Made by a program: the position numbers and the translations under genes. A DNA stretch of 64,000 bases from DASWYT01 sp965246875. GTDB lineage: Bacteria; Pseudomonadota; Alphaproteobacteria; Micavibrionales; SZUA-601. Shown piece by piece: positions 1 to 8,095 of this stretch. The notes under the pieces are model-generated. The model ran no database searches and was not told the DNA's origin. It worked only from the letters and a program-made list of their open reading frames with translations. How positions within the stretch are numbered: position 1 is the first letter of the stretch; every line of letters begins with the position of its first letter. Location of the stretch: assembly GCA_965246875.1 (NCBI GenBank), contig CBDFFU010000003.1:1116001-1180000 (forward strand), written 5' to 3'.

Positions 1-1032
1 TTCAATCTGGTTGTTGAAAAAGAACGTGACGTGTGGATATTTTTCCGTCTCGGCAATACGCACTTGTTTCAGACCCGCCTTGCTGATCACCTCGCCAAAC
101 AATTCCGACAAATTTTGTGGAGCGAAAACGCTGTGCATCAATGGGGCCAGATCGTCGGAATAATCGACCATGCCAACAGCTAATTTCGGCGGTATATAGG
201 TGCCACGATCAAAGCCGTCAAATTGGACGGAGAGCAAGCCACGCAGAATTTCACGCGCGCGATCCGTGCGGAAATTCGCCATCAATAAGGCATCGTTTGG
301 CTGCAAGCCTTTGTAATCCCCGATGACGGCGGGTGGAATAAATTCATCATTAACCGCATTGGCATAGCTGTCTTCGATCGCGGTAATCGGATTGCTGGCG
401 GCCACGCCTTTGCCGTTCACGATCACGTTCCACGCTTGTTCGACACGCTCCCACCGGTTGTCACGGTCCATGGCAAAATAACGGCCCGATACGGTGGCGA
501 TGTGCGCGTGTTGGCAATGCGCGATGCTGGCCATAAAGGACGTGACTTCCTGTTTTCCACTGGTTGGGGCCGTGTCACGGCCATCGGTGAAAATATGAAT
601 TTGCGTCGTGATGCCGGCCGCGTCCAAAATTTTGACGAGGGCGGTGATATGGTCGCGGTGCGCATGCACGCCGCCGGTCGATACCAAGCCCATCACATGC
701 ACCGCGCCGCCATTGGCTTTTTGTGTGGCAATGAGAGTTTTAATCGCGTCGCTGTCGGGCAAGGTGTTGTCACGCACGGCTTTGTTGATGCGCGGCAACT
801 CCTGCATCACGATACGGCCGGCCCCCAGATTGATATGTCCCACTTCGGAATTGCCAAATTGCCCGTCGGGCAAACCCACATACTCGCTGTCAGCGTGCAA
901 TGTGGTGTTTGGGCAGGTTGCCATTAGGTGATCGATGGTTGGCGTGTTCGCCATCTCCACTGCGTTGTGGTCAGCATTCGCGCTGACGCCCCAGCCATCG
1001 AGGATGCAGAGTAATAACGGTTTTTTTGACAT
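1..1032 (-). CDS. gpmI: 2,3-bisphosphoglycerate-independent phosphoglycerate mutase, partial (3' end outside window)
   Basis: Interconverts 3- and 2-phosphoglycerate in cytoplasmic glycolysis and gluconeogenesis, using two metal ions and a phosphoserine intermediate. The reverse strand reads open from the ATG at 1032 to the window edge, 344 codons without a stop. The N-terminus has the alkaline-phosphatase-superfamily metal motif (LDGWG, D12), the nucleophile serine lies in QFGNSEVGH (S62), and VSTGGVHAHRDH follows. Family members are about 510 residues, so roughly the last third is missing. AGGAG sits 6-7 bases before the ATG. The gene lies downstream of a terminator that separates it from the secreted unknown on the same strand. 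Confidence 0.97.
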   Translation of the reverse strand, partial: MSKKPLLLCILDGWGVSANADHNAVEMANTPTIDHLMATCPNTTLHADSEYVGLPDGQFGNSEVGHINLGAGRIVMQELPRINKAVRDNTLPDSDAIKTLIATQKANGGAVHVMGLVSTGGVHAHRDHITALVKILDAAGITTQIHIFTDGRDTAPTSGKQEVTSFMASIAHCQHAHIATVSGRYFAMDRDNRWERVEQAWNVIVNGKGVAASNPITAIEDSYANAVNDEFIPPAVIGDYKGLQPNDALLMANFRTDRAREILRGLLSVQFDGFDRGTYIPPKLAVGMVDYSDDLAPLMHSVFAPQNLSELFGEVISKAGLKQVRIAETEKYPHVTFFFNNQIE

Positions 1033-1064
1033 GATGATCTCCTAATGGAGACAATATACGCGAA

Positions 1065-1095
1065 AAGAAAACCCCCGCCAAGGCGGAGGTTTTCT
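1065..1095 (-). terminator. Rho-independent terminator
   Basis: A GC-rich hairpin with arms near CCGCC/GGCGG, flanked by A and T runs, lies just after the stop of the gene ending at 1098. Read on the minus strand it is followed by TTTTCTTTT, so it ends transcription of that gene before gpmI. Confidence 0.8.
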
Positions 1096-1097
1096 TG

Positions 1098-1637
1098 TTA
1101 TATCGAGGTTGGTTTTCGCACGGATGTTGCCTTTGCTTTGTGGTCTTCTATTTTTAATTCCCTGTGTATGGATTGGCTAAAAATGTCCATCAAATTTTGC
1201 GCGCTACCTTCCGGTAATGTTTTGCTGTCCAGGTGGAGTGTGCCATCAGGATCTTTACTATTAGTCCTTTGGGTCACTGAACTTGCAGTGCCGTCATGTA
1301 CAATAGTCAAATTGATGCCCAGGGCTTCATTATCGATGGACGTCATCTTGACTTCGCTAAGGCTGAATTTACCATCGCGATTATCGTCTGTACCGGAATG
1401 AACAGTAGTCGTGCCATCGAATGTTCGGTAAGTTGCGGAAAAAGTATCTGGACCTCTCGTTTCTTCATCCAAAAAGAGGCTGGGTCGATGTACTTGAACA
1501 GACCGCAAGGAAGTCTCAGCATGCCTGATAGGCTTCATATCCTTGGCTGGCTTCATTTTAACTGGTTGTGCTAAAGTCGCACCGGTCAACATCATACCAG
1601 CCAAAACGGCCATACCTGTGTCTTTTATATTTTTCAT
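1098..1637 (-). CDS. Exported protein of unknown function
   Basis: 179 residues. The N-terminus (MKNIKDTGMAVLAGMMLTGATLAQ) is a clear Sec signal peptide with probable cleavage after ALA-type residues near position 23. The mature part is polar, with no membrane segment and no cysteine pair. A stretch near residue 85 (DDNRDGKFSLSEVK) resembles an EF-hand loop, so calcium binding is possible but unproven. GAGGAC lies 8 bases before the ATG. It is a single gene with its own terminator between gpmI and the flagellar genes. I do not recognise the family. Confidence 0.8.
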   Translation of the reverse strand: MKNIKDTGMAVLAGMMLTGATLAQPVKMKPAKDMKPIRHAETSLRSVQVHRPSLFLDEETRGPDTFSATYRTFDGTTTVHSGTDDNRDGKFSLSEVKMTSIDNEALGINLTIVHDGTASSVTQRTNSKDPDGTLHLDSKTLPEGSAQNLMDIFSQSIHRELKIEDHKAKATSVRKPTSI

Positions 1638-1716
1638 CGCTTAGTCCTCGTTGTGTTTTGATTATGAATAACACAATTCGGATTATGATTCAAGTTTTAT
1701 TTAGATTGTATATACT

Positions 1717-2163
1717 TTACAGCACCTGGTTTAATTTATAATGCACCGGCACATCGTGGGCCAGCACATTGGTGCCGCCGCGGCCATAGCTGGGGCCGTC
1801 CATGACGGTGCGGCGGGCGGCGTCCATGACGACATCGACCATGCGTTCAGCGACGTGTTTGGCAGCGGTCAAGGCTTTGGCGTTTTGTTCGGCGATGGCG
1901 TGAAAATGGTCATACGCCAGTTTCAATTTTTGTTTCAATGTCGGTTCTAGAGTTTTCAGCATGTGCTGTTGATCGTCCAGGCGCAGCATGGCGTCATGAT
2001 AGAGTTGTGCGAACTCGCATTTTTGCGGAAAGAGCTGATCAACGATTTTCATTTCGCGCGCGTTCAACGCGATGGTCTCGGCGTTCAGCACACCGCTAAA
2101 CGCCTGCATGGCGGCCAGCATGTGCGCGACATCGTTCGATAGATTAGCGGCTGTTTCAGTCAT
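1717..2163 (-). CDS. FlgN-like flagellar export chaperone
   Basis: 148 residues, predicted almost entirely helical, beginning MTETAANLSND. FlgN-type proteins bind the hook-associated proteins FlgK and FlgL in the cytoplasm before export. The helical pattern with regularly spaced leucines (residues 10-110) and a C-terminal glycine-rich stretch (YGRGG) fits alphaproteobacterial FlgN. Position after flgJ supports the call. The frame is open 25 codons further upstream, but GAGGTG lies at the right distance before 2163 and the ATGACTGA overlap with flgJ favours this start through translational coupling. The family call rests on pattern and context, not on a signature motif. Confidence 0.65.
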   Translation of the reverse strand: MTETAANLSNDVAHMLAAMQAFSGVLNAETIALNAREMKIVDQLFPQKCEFAQLYHDAMLRLDDQQHMLKTLEPTLKQKLKLAYDHFHAIAEQNAKALTAAKHVAERMVDVVMDAARRTVMDGPSYGRGGTNVLAHDVPVHYKLNQVL

Positions 2164-2530
2164 GGGACACCTCATCGGTTGCGGTCGGTTGTGTGTTGTG
2201 TGGATTTTTTTGCAGCTCTTGTAAGCGGAGCATTTCACGTTCCAGTGTCGGCGCTAAAGCGGCCTGGCCGGATTGGGAAAATTTATTGGCGTATTCGTTA
2301 ACCATCAGCGATTTGTACATGTCTTCGCCCGCACCGCCGCCAAAGGAACTGTCTGACATGTCGGTGTCGGTGAACATGTAGTTCATCATCTCCGACATAT
2401 ACATGGCTTCAAAGGCTTTGGCCGATTTGTGGATTTGTTTTTTGTCAGCCTCGGGAAGTGTCGCGCCCCAGTCTTTTTTAGCAACCGGTTTGCGGTCATA
2501 GCTGAAATCGGTAGGGAGTGTCGGTTCCAT
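2156..2530 (-). CDS. flgJ: FlgJ-like flagellar rod-binding protein, without muramidase domain
   Basis: 124 residues with the rod-binding domain typical of the FlgJ N-terminus (KAFEAMYMSEMM near residue 38, then FGGGAGEDMYKSLMVNEYA). It caps or scaffolds the growing rod in the periplasm. Enterobacterial FlgJ is about 310 residues and carries a peptidoglycan hydrolase domain. That half is absent here, as usual in alphaproteobacteria, so another enzyme must open the wall. The start ATG overlaps the flgI stop (TAATG), and the stop overlaps the flgN-like start by 8 bases, so the three genes form a coupled operon. Confidence 0.88.
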   Translation of the reverse strand: MEPTLPTDFSYDRKPVAKKDWGATLPEADKKQIHKSAKAFEAMYMSEMMNYMFTDTDMSDSSFGGGAGEDMYKSLMVNEYANKFSQSGQAALAPTLEREMLRLQELQKNPHNTQPTATDEVSHD

Positions 2531-3696
2531 TAGATCACCTCAATATCGGCTTGCAACGCACCAGACGCTTTAATCGATTGCAGGATCGTGATCACGTCAC
2601 GTGGACCAACACCCAAGGCGTTGAGGCTGGCCACCAGTTCCTGGATCGTTACACCGGCGGGCAACACGGCCATCTTGTTGTCTTTGTCCTGGCTGACATC
2701 GACCGATGTGCGGGGCACAACGGCTGTGGTGCCGCCACTGCTGAAGGCTGTTGGTTGTGACACTTGTGGTGTTTCCGTGATGCGGATGGTGAGGTTGCCC
2801 TGGGCAATGGCGACTTCGGAGATGCGGACATTATCACCCATAACAATGACGCCGGATTTTTCGTCAATGATGATCTTGGCGATCGTGTCAGGCGACACCT
2901 GCAATTGCTCAATGTCGGTGATCAGGTCGAACATATGACCTTGATATTTTTCCGGTGCAGTCAGGCGCACAGTGGATGGGTCAGTGGCAACGGCAATCTT
3001 GCCGGACTTGCTGCGGTTGATGGTGTCAGCAATGCGGCGGGCGGTGGTGAAATCAGGATTGCGCAAGGAGAGGCGCACCTTGTTCATGTCGTTCAAGGCA
3101 AAGGCAATTTCACGTTCGACGATGGCGCCGTTTGAAATCCGGGCGCTGGTCGGTACGTTTTGCGTAACGGATTCGGCCTGGCCTTTGGCTTGAACCGATC
3201 CGGTGGCGACGGGACCTTGGCCTACGGCATACACTTCACCATCGGCGCCCATAAGAGGGGTTACCAATAACGTGCCGCCTTTGAGGTCGGATGCGTCGCC
3301 AAGTGCAGACACTGACACATCAATGCGTTCGCCCTGGGTTACAAATGGTTTGAGGGTTGCAGTCACCATGACGGCAGCCACGTTGTTCGTTTTGAATTTT
3401 TGATCGCGGATATTGACGCCCAAGCGTTCCAGCATGGCGATCAGGCTTTGTTCCGTGAACGGAGAATTTTTGATGCTGTCACCGGTGGCGTTTAAGCCGA
3501 CAACGAGGCCATAGCCGACCAACATGTTGTCGCGCACGCCCTCGATCGCCACGATATCTTTGATCCGGCTGGTCGCCGCGTGGGTCGGTAATGTCGTAAT
3601 CGCCAGTAAAATCAAGGCAATGACACCCATCAGGCCAAGGTCGGCCAAGGTTTGTTTGACTAGTGATTTTGCATGAGATTTGTAGGAACGGGACAT
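2530..3696 (-). CDS. flgI: Flagellar P-ring protein FlgI
   Basis: FlgI monomers form the periplasmic P ring, the peptidoglycan-level bushing around the rod. The protein has a signal peptide (hydrophobic LGLMGVIALILLAITTLPTHA), then the conserved RIKDIVAIEGVRDNMLVGYGLVVGLNATGDS and a full-length C-terminus (family about 370 residues). The frame also offers an ATG at 3708. The one at 3696 is better: GGAG lies 6 bases before it, and the sigma-54-type site at 3725-3740 would put the transcript start near 3713, leaving no ribosome site for 3708. It is the first gene of flgI-flgJ-flgN and diverges from fliX, as in Caulobacter. Confidence 0.95.
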   Translation of the reverse strand: MSRSYKSHAKSLVKQTLADLGLMGVIALILLAITTLPTHAATSRIKDIVAIEGVRDNMLVGYGLVVGLNATGDSIKNSPFTEQSLIAMLERLGVNIRDQKFKTNNVAAVMVTATLKPFVTQGERIDVSVSALGDASDLKGGTLLVTPLMGADGEVYAVGQGPVATGSVQAKGQAESVTQNVPTSARISNGAIVEREIAFALNDMNKVRLSLRNPDFTTARRIADTINRSKSGKIAVATDPSTVRLTAPEKYQGHMFDLITDIEQLQVSPDTIAKIIIDEKSGVIVMGDNVRISEVAIAQGNLTIRITETPQVSQPTAFSSGGTTAVVPRTSVDVSQDKDNKMAVLPAGVTIQELVASLNALGVGPRDVITILQSIKASGALQADIEVI

Positions 3697-3724
3697 TGTT
3701 TTCTCCATATGACGAGAGAGGTAA

Positions 3725-3740
3725 TGCAGGTTTCATGCCA
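3725..3740 (-). promoter_or_regulatory. Sigma-54-type promoter of flgI
   Basis: The minus strand reads TGGCATGAAACCTGCA, matching the -24/-12 consensus TGGCACG-N4-TTGCA at 14 of 16 places with the invariant GG and GC correctly spaced. It lies 29 bases before the chosen flgI start. The same pattern precedes flgF and flagellin. Confidence 0.7.
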
Positions 3741-3819
3741 ATTGTATGGAACTGTCTACAGAAAAAGCGGCAATTCTTGCCGATTGCGCAAACCATTGGA
3801 AATGAGGTAAAATAAACTT

Positions 3820-4242
3820 ATGGTACGCATCGAAGGACCCAAAAGCACAGGTGCTGTCGGCAAAACCGATAAGACGAAAAAAACCGGTTCGTCCAGCGGC
3901 GTGAGCTTTGCTGATTTGTTGACTGGCGAAGACGAAGCGTCGAGCGTTAGCGCGCCCTTAGCCACCAGCGGCGTCAGCGCCTTGTGGAGTTTGCAGGCGG
4001 CAGGTGACGCGACCGAGAAAGAAGAACGCCGCCGGGCTGTTCAATACGGGGATGATTTGCTGGACGAGCTGGATAATTTGCGTCTATCGTTGTTAACCGG
4101 TAACTACACCATGACCAGCCTCCAAAACCTGTCCCAGCGTCTGGCCGGCCGGCGGGTCAATCTGCACGAACCGCATCTGTTAGAAATGCTCGATGAAATT
4201 GAATTACGCGTGCAGGTTGAGCTGGCGAAGTACGGGCTATAA
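3820..4242 (+). CDS. fliX: FliX-family flagellar assembly regulator
   Basis: 140 residues. In Caulobacter FliX links basal-body assembly to the sigma-54 activator FlbD. Diagnostic features are the N-terminal MVRIEGP, a low-complexity linker (residues 12-55), and the C-terminal helical domain with YGDDLLDELDNLRLSLLTG followed by LxxLSQRL and LDEIELRVQVELAKYG. The length and the divergent arrangement with flgI match the family. No clear sigma-54 site was found on this side of the divergent region, consistent with an earlier tier of the hierarchy. Confidence 0.88.
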   Translation: MVRIEGPKSTGAVGKTDKTKKTGSSSGVSFADLLTGEDEASSVSAPLATSGVSALWSLQAAGDATEKEERRRAVQYGDDLLDELDNLRLSLLTGNYTMTSLQNLSQRLAGRRVNLHEPHLLEMLDEIELRVQVELAKYGL

Positions 4243-4298
4243 AATTTAACTATAATATTGTTTTTGCATAATTAAAGAAGTTATGGTAGCATTTGTAT

Positions 4299-5195
4299 AT
4301 GATACAATGGGCGCAAACTTATGCTGAATATGAAACTGCGGCAAAAGGGTCATGGGGTGAACGAGCAACATTGTCCGGATGGTCAAATGTAACATATTAT
4401 CCTGCTGCAGGTTTATGGACTAAAAAAGGTCATTTTGAAGCAGAAGATTCTGATCAGCGTTTTGCCGATATTAAGCGTGAGCTGAAAGCGCATGATTACT
4501 ACGGAAATCTTCAATGCCATACGCCGTCAACAAAAAGCTTATCGTCATTTGATAGCGAAGATGGTGGCTACTATTACCATGTGTTCGTCATGGAACATGT
4601 TTCGGGGATGCCTTTTGTTGATTTTTTGAATGATACAAGAATTGATGCCGATGCTCGCCAGAAAATGGCCGCCATTTACGTGACAGATCGCCTGCCAGCA
4701 ACAGTCATGCTGGGTAATATGGATGATAATATTGGTAATGCTATTGTTCGGAAACAGCCTTACTTGTTTTCCGGCGCACAGCCAAAGATGGATTATTTTA
4801 GTAATATTGACACAGATAAAGTTATGAAGCCAGCGATACAAAGCTGTGCTGATGAAGATGCGATGAAACCACTAGGCATTGAAACAATATGGCGGAATGA
4901 TGAAACGACTGATATTCATGCGGCTTACATGGCCAATAAGCATTTGGTTTTAGTCACACAAGATGATCACAAACACCTGCACACACCCTATCGATCCCCT
5001 TATTTGCATTATGATGTCGCTGCGACATCAGGCTTGTTAAAACGTGATGATGTGCTGCAATCTTTTTACGACAAAATAAGACTGCTTGAAGAAAACAAAG
5101 CCTCAATCGATCAAGATGATTATACGATCATGCGGCGACGCGGACTAACCGCTATAACCTATCTTCAGACAGCTGATATCCGGACAATCCATTAA
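4299..5195 (+). CDS. Unknown protein with possible kinase-like fold
   Basis: 298 residues, AT-richer than its neighbours, without signal peptide or membrane segment. No family is recognised with certainty. Several stretches recall a HipA- or aminoglycoside-kinase-type fold: VFVMEHVSGMPFVDFL (about residues 95-110) looks like a hinge, LGNMDDNIGNAI has the GN-x-D-x4-N layout of a catalytic loop, and KMDYFSNID resembles the metal-binding DFG region. A conventional glycine-rich loop is not evident. The start is uncertain: an in-frame TTG lies at 4293, the ATG at 4299 is preferred, and neither has a strong ribosome site. It stands alone between fliX and tRNA-Pro. Confidence 0.75.
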   Translation: MIQWAQTYAEYETAAKGSWGERATLSGWSNVTYYPAAGLWTKKGHFEAEDSDQRFADIKRELKAHDYYGNLQCHTPSTKSLSSFDSEDGGYYYHVFVMEHVSGMPFVDFLNDTRIDADARQKMAAIYVTDRLPATVMLGNMDDNIGNAIVRKQPYLFSGAQPKMDYFSNIDTDKVMKPAIQSCADEDAMKPLGIETIWRNDETTDIHAAYMANKHLVLVTQDDHKHLHTPYRSPYLHYDVAATSGLLKRDDVLQSFYDKIRLLEENKASIDQDDYTIMRRRGLTAITYLQTADIRTIH

Positions 5196-5241
5196 ACCCT
5201 ATCTGGACATTGATTATAATAAGGTTTAATTTACCCACAAT

Positions 5242-5318
5242 CGGATTGTAGCGCAGCCTGGTAGCGCGTCTGCATGGGGTGCAGAAGGTCGTGAGTTCGA
5301 ATCTCGCCAGTCCGACCA
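5242..5318 (+). tRNA. tRNA-Pro (GGG)
   Basis: 77 bases with an encoded CCA end. The acceptor stem CGGATTG/CAGTCCG pairs with one G-T wobble. The D arm, TTCGAAT T loop and anticodon stem TCTGC/GCAGA are all intact. The loop ATGGGGT gives anticodon GGG. A TATAAT box lies at 5215-5220. Confidence 0.97.
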
Positions 5319-5328
5319 TCTATTGAAA

Positions 5329-5356
5329 AAAGCCGGTCCCATCAGACCGGCTTTAT
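5329..5356 (-). terminator. Bidirectional terminator after tRNA-Pro and the surface-antigen-like gene
   Basis: A 10-bp perfect stem, AAAGCCGGTC and GACCGGCTTT, with a six-base loop. Six T residues follow on the minus strand, so it mainly serves the gene ending at 5375. It may also stop the tRNA transcript. Confidence 0.85.
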
Positions 5357-5374
5357 GCGTTTAATCTTTTCGTA

Positions 5375-5908
5375 TTAATGCCTGTGGTGATCATCGCGAT
5401 CGCGGCGTGGGCCGTTGTCCCAATCGCGGCTCGGGCGGCCATAACCGTATTCGTGGCCAAAATGGCGGCTGGCAATCGGGCGACCGTAATACCCCCAGCC
5501 CGGACCGCCGCGCGTAATGATGACAGGCGCTGGGCGGTACACCCGGTTATCGGTGAAGATATAACGCACACGAACGGGCTGCGGATAATAAACCGGTTGC
5601 GGATAAGCATTGACCACATAATTGTTTGCCGGATAGGCAACCGGAATGCCGTTATCGATAAACGACGTGCCGACACCGGGGCCAGCAACAATGGCCCATG
5701 AACCGTCACCTTGCTGACAGGCTGTACCAACACCTTGTTGGAGATGGTTGCCAACTATGACCGTACTGGTAAATTCGCGGCAGGTTTGGTCGTAATTTTG
5801 GCCATAGTTCTGACCGTAAGATTGGTTATAAACCGTGACGGAACCAGCGTGGGCTGTGCCAACTGTCGCTGCTAATAACGCCGTTACCGCAAAAAGAGAC
5901 TTCAACAT
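5375..5908 (-). CDS. Exported surface-antigen-like protein
   Basis: 177 residues from the ATG at 5908, where AGGTTG precedes and a typical signal peptide begins (MLKSLFAVTALLAATVGTAHAG). The frame is open further upstream, but those codons precede the signal peptide and lie in the corA promoter region. After a Tyr/Gln/Asn-rich repeat (SYGQNYGQNYDQ) comes CREFTSTVIVGNHLQQGVGTAC, then QQGDGSW. This matches the C-terminal motif of the 17-kDa surface antigen family, with its two cysteines. The rest is rich in Tyr, Pro, Arg and His (PQPVYYPQPVRV, RDRDDHHRH end). The role is unknown, and outer-envelope location is inferred from the motif. Confidence 0.8.
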   Translation of the reverse strand: MLKSLFAVTALLAATVGTAHAGSVTVYNQSYGQNYGQNYDQTCREFTSTVIVGNHLQQGVGTACQQGDGSWAIVAGPGVGTSFIDNGIPVAYPANNYVVNAYPQPVYYPQPVRVRYIFTDNRVYRPAPVIITRGGPGWGYYGRPIASRHFGHEYGYGRPSRDWDNGPRRDRDDHHRH

Positions 5909-6084
5909 GATCAACCTGCCAGAGGAAAGAGTTGTGATGCTGATAGAACGTTTTAAATTTGAAATCCCTGCGGTCTGTTTATCAAGAATTAAACATTTGG
6001 CCGTGCATAGATGTTTGACGCAGTGCGAATTGCTTGTAGTCTTTGACAAAGCACATCGTACAGTTTGGTGAAGGGTCGACAGAC

Positions 6085-6987
6085 ATGCAGCAAATCTTGA
6101 TGGATACAACCAAGTGCGGCTTTGAATGGCTGGATGTGACCGATCCAACAGCGGACGAGCTAGAAGCCATCGCGCTGCATTACGGCTTGCAACAGCAGGC
6201 CGTCGAAGATTGTCTGGAACCGGATCATTTGCCAAAATTTGAAGCGATGGGACTGGTCAATTTTGTCATTGTCAGGGCGTATAATCCCAAGAAAGACAAA
6301 AAAGCTGACACGATCCGCGACCTGAGCAGCAAGATCGCGATTTTTTACGCCAAGGATTTTTTGATTACGGTGCATCGCAAACCGCAGCCAATTGTTCAAC
6401 ATGTCCAGCAAAATACGGCGGATGCCGATTTCTGCCCAACCACAACAGAGCTGATGCTGCAGATCGTAAGGGCTGTGATGGAAGGTTACATCGCGCCTGG
6501 TTTACAGCTGTCAGATGAAATGACTGAGTGTGAAGATGCGATTTTTCTCCAGGAAAAAACGCCGGATCTGATGCGCAGCCTCTATTATATCAAGCGGCGT
6601 GTAACGTCAGTGAAACGTATTTTGCTGTTAAGCAAGGATGTAATCAATGCAGTAGGCCGCGCCAGCACCATGACGTCCAGTGTGCAAGACACAGCAGAAT
6701 TGCATGTCAAAGCGTTGACCCTGTATGATCAGATGGATGATGCGTTGACGCATCTGCTGGAAATTTATATTTCCTTGCAAGCACAGCGGGCAGATGAAGT
6801 CATGCGCGTTTTGACTGTGTTTTCGGCTTTCTTTTTGCCACTGACATTTATTGTTGGCCTGTACGGCATGAACTTTCATTTTATGCCGGAATTGTCTTGG
6901 CACTATGGTTATCCGGCCTGTTTAGGATTAATGGCTCTTATCGTTATTGGAATTTACGCGTGGTTTAAAAAACGCGGGTGGTTGTAG
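6085..6987 (+). CDS. corA: CorA-family divalent cation transporter
   Basis: 300 residues. CorA forms pentameric inner-membrane channels for Mg2+ and other divalent cations. A long cytoplasmic domain with coiled-coil helices (about residues 110-235) leads to two C-terminal membrane segments (VLTVFSAFFLPLTFIVGLYGMNF and YPACLGLMALIVIGIYAWF). The signature GMN ends the first, and a short acidic loop (MPELSWHYG) joins them. The open frame begins at a TTG at 6043. The ATG at 6085 is preferred because AGGG lies 9-10 bases upstream. It converges with motB, leaving nine bases between stops. Confidence 0.93.
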   Translation: MQQILMDTTKCGFEWLDVTDPTADELEAIALHYGLQQQAVEDCLEPDHLPKFEAMGLVNFVIVRAYNPKKDKKADTIRDLSSKIAIFYAKDFLITVHRKPQPIVQHVQQNTADADFCPTTTELMLQIVRAVMEGYIAPGLQLSDEMTECEDAIFLQEKTPDLMRSLYYIKRRVTSVKRILLLSKDVINAVGRASTMTSSVQDTAELHVKALTLYDQMDDALTHLLEIYISLQAQRADEVMRVLTVFSAFFLPLTFIVGLYGMNFHFMPELSWHYGYPACLGLMALIVIGIYAWFKKRGWL

Positions 6988-6996
6988 GTCAGTCGT

Positions 6997-7989
6997 TTAA
7001 TGTTGTGCTGGCAACAAATCTTTTTTGAACGGTTGATTATACCCGGCTGGTTTTGTGCCTGCGGCAGGAGGCGTAGAGGCTTTGTGTTCGCGCAGCATGA
7101 TGATGGAAATGCGGCGGTTTTGCGGGTTGGTGGGGTCGTCTGGCAGTAATGGATCAATTTCCGCTTTGCCGGACACGTTGGCAATGCGCTGCGGGTTGAG
7201 GCCAGCCGCCGTAATTGCACGGCGGGCGGCGTTGGCACGGTCAGCCGACAGATCCCAGTTGTTGTAGTCAGCTTTATCCCCGTAAGCGACGCTGTCGGTA
7301 TGGCCGTTGATGGAGACTTTGTTTGGCAGTTTAGTAATGACCTGAGCGACTTTGGATAACAGCAAATAGGTGTCGTCATACATTTTCGCACTGCCCAGCG
7401 GGAACAGGGATTTGCCTTGCTGATCGACAATTTGAATGCGCAAGCCTTCCGGCGTCATGTCGATAATCAAATTTTTGGCGAGTTCTTTGAGCTGACCATC
7501 GCTTTCGATGGCTTTTTGAATATCCTGTTTGGCTTGATCAAAGTTTTTCTGTTCTTCCTCGGCTTTGGCTTTTTCCAAATCTTTTTCGGTTGGCTTTTTG
7601 CCTTGAACGTCAGACTCTTCTTCGTCTTCGACTGTCTGGTTATCGGCATCGACGATTGTTGAAGGCGTGCTGTCGGTGACGTCATTAACTAATTCGCTGC
7701 GCATGGCACCATCGGTCACGGCACTGACGCCGCCCATGACACCTCCAGCACCCGATTGCGATGTCGAGGCAAGGGTTGGGCGGAAATAATCGGCAATGCC
7801 GTTGAGTTGTTCCTGGGTGGCCACGTTCAGCAGCCATAATAGCAAGAAGAACGCCATCATCGCGGTCACAAAGTCGGCGTAGGCCACTTTCCAGGCACCG
7901 CCATGGTGTCCGCCACCCATGACCTTTTTCACCTTTTTAACGATGATGATAGGGCGTTTGCTGTTATCGACGGGTTTTTTATCGGCCAT
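6997..7989 (-). CDS. motB: Flagellar motor stator protein MotB
   Basis: 330 residues. MotB anchors the stator to peptidoglycan and carries the proton-accepting aspartate. A short cytoplasmic start (KRPIIIVKKVKK) leads to one membrane helix (WKVAYADFVTAMMAFFLLLWLLNVA) containing the essential Asp in AYADF. A charged linker follows, then an OmpA-like peptidoglycan-binding domain from about residue 190 (INGHTDSVAYGD, NWDLSADRANAARRAI, RRISIIMLRE). AGGAT lies before the ATG. No motA partner is adjacent. The terminator at 8047-8085 separates it from flgH. Confidence 0.95.
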   Translation of the reverse strand: MADKKPVDNSKRPIIIVKKVKKVMGGGHHGGAWKVAYADFVTAMMAFFLLLWLLNVATQEQLNGIADYFRPTLASTSQSGAGGVMGGVSAVTDGAMRSELVNDVTDSTPSTIVDADNQTVEDEEESDVQGKKPTEKDLEKAKAEEEQKNFDQAKQDIQKAIESDGQLKELAKNLIIDMTPEGLRIQIVDQQGKSLFPLGSAKMYDDTYLLLSKVAQVITKLPNKVSINGHTDSVAYGDKADYNNWDLSADRANAARRAITAAGLNPQRIANVSGKAEIDPLLPDDPTNPQNRRISIIMLREHKASTPPAAGTKPAGYNQPFKKDLLPAQH

Positions 7990-8046
7990 TGATTTATCCT
8001 AAAAGCGGCTTCCCAAGAAAACGTTAAAAAGCCAGGGAGCGGCCAT

Positions 8047-8085
8047 GAAAAAAGGGCATCGAGATTAAACCCTATGCCCTTTTGA
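8047..8085 (-). terminator. Rho-independent terminator of the flgF-flgG-flgA-flgH operon
   Basis: A ten-base stem, AAAAGGGCAT (8050-8059) and ATGCCCTTTT (8074-8083), with a 14-base loop. It is followed on the minus strand by a run of T and lies 11 bases after the flgH stop. Confidence 0.8.
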
Positions 8086-8095
8086 GACGCTTTAA

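Noticed and set aside
436..931. Plus-strand reading frames of 163 and 107 codons
   Set aside because: They are antisense to gpmI, whose reverse-strand frame is open from 1032 to the edge and has clear family motifs.
5909..6084. Magnesium riboswitch upstream of corA
   Set aside because: No conserved multi-stem leader resembling the M-box or mgtA type could be recognised in these 176 bases.
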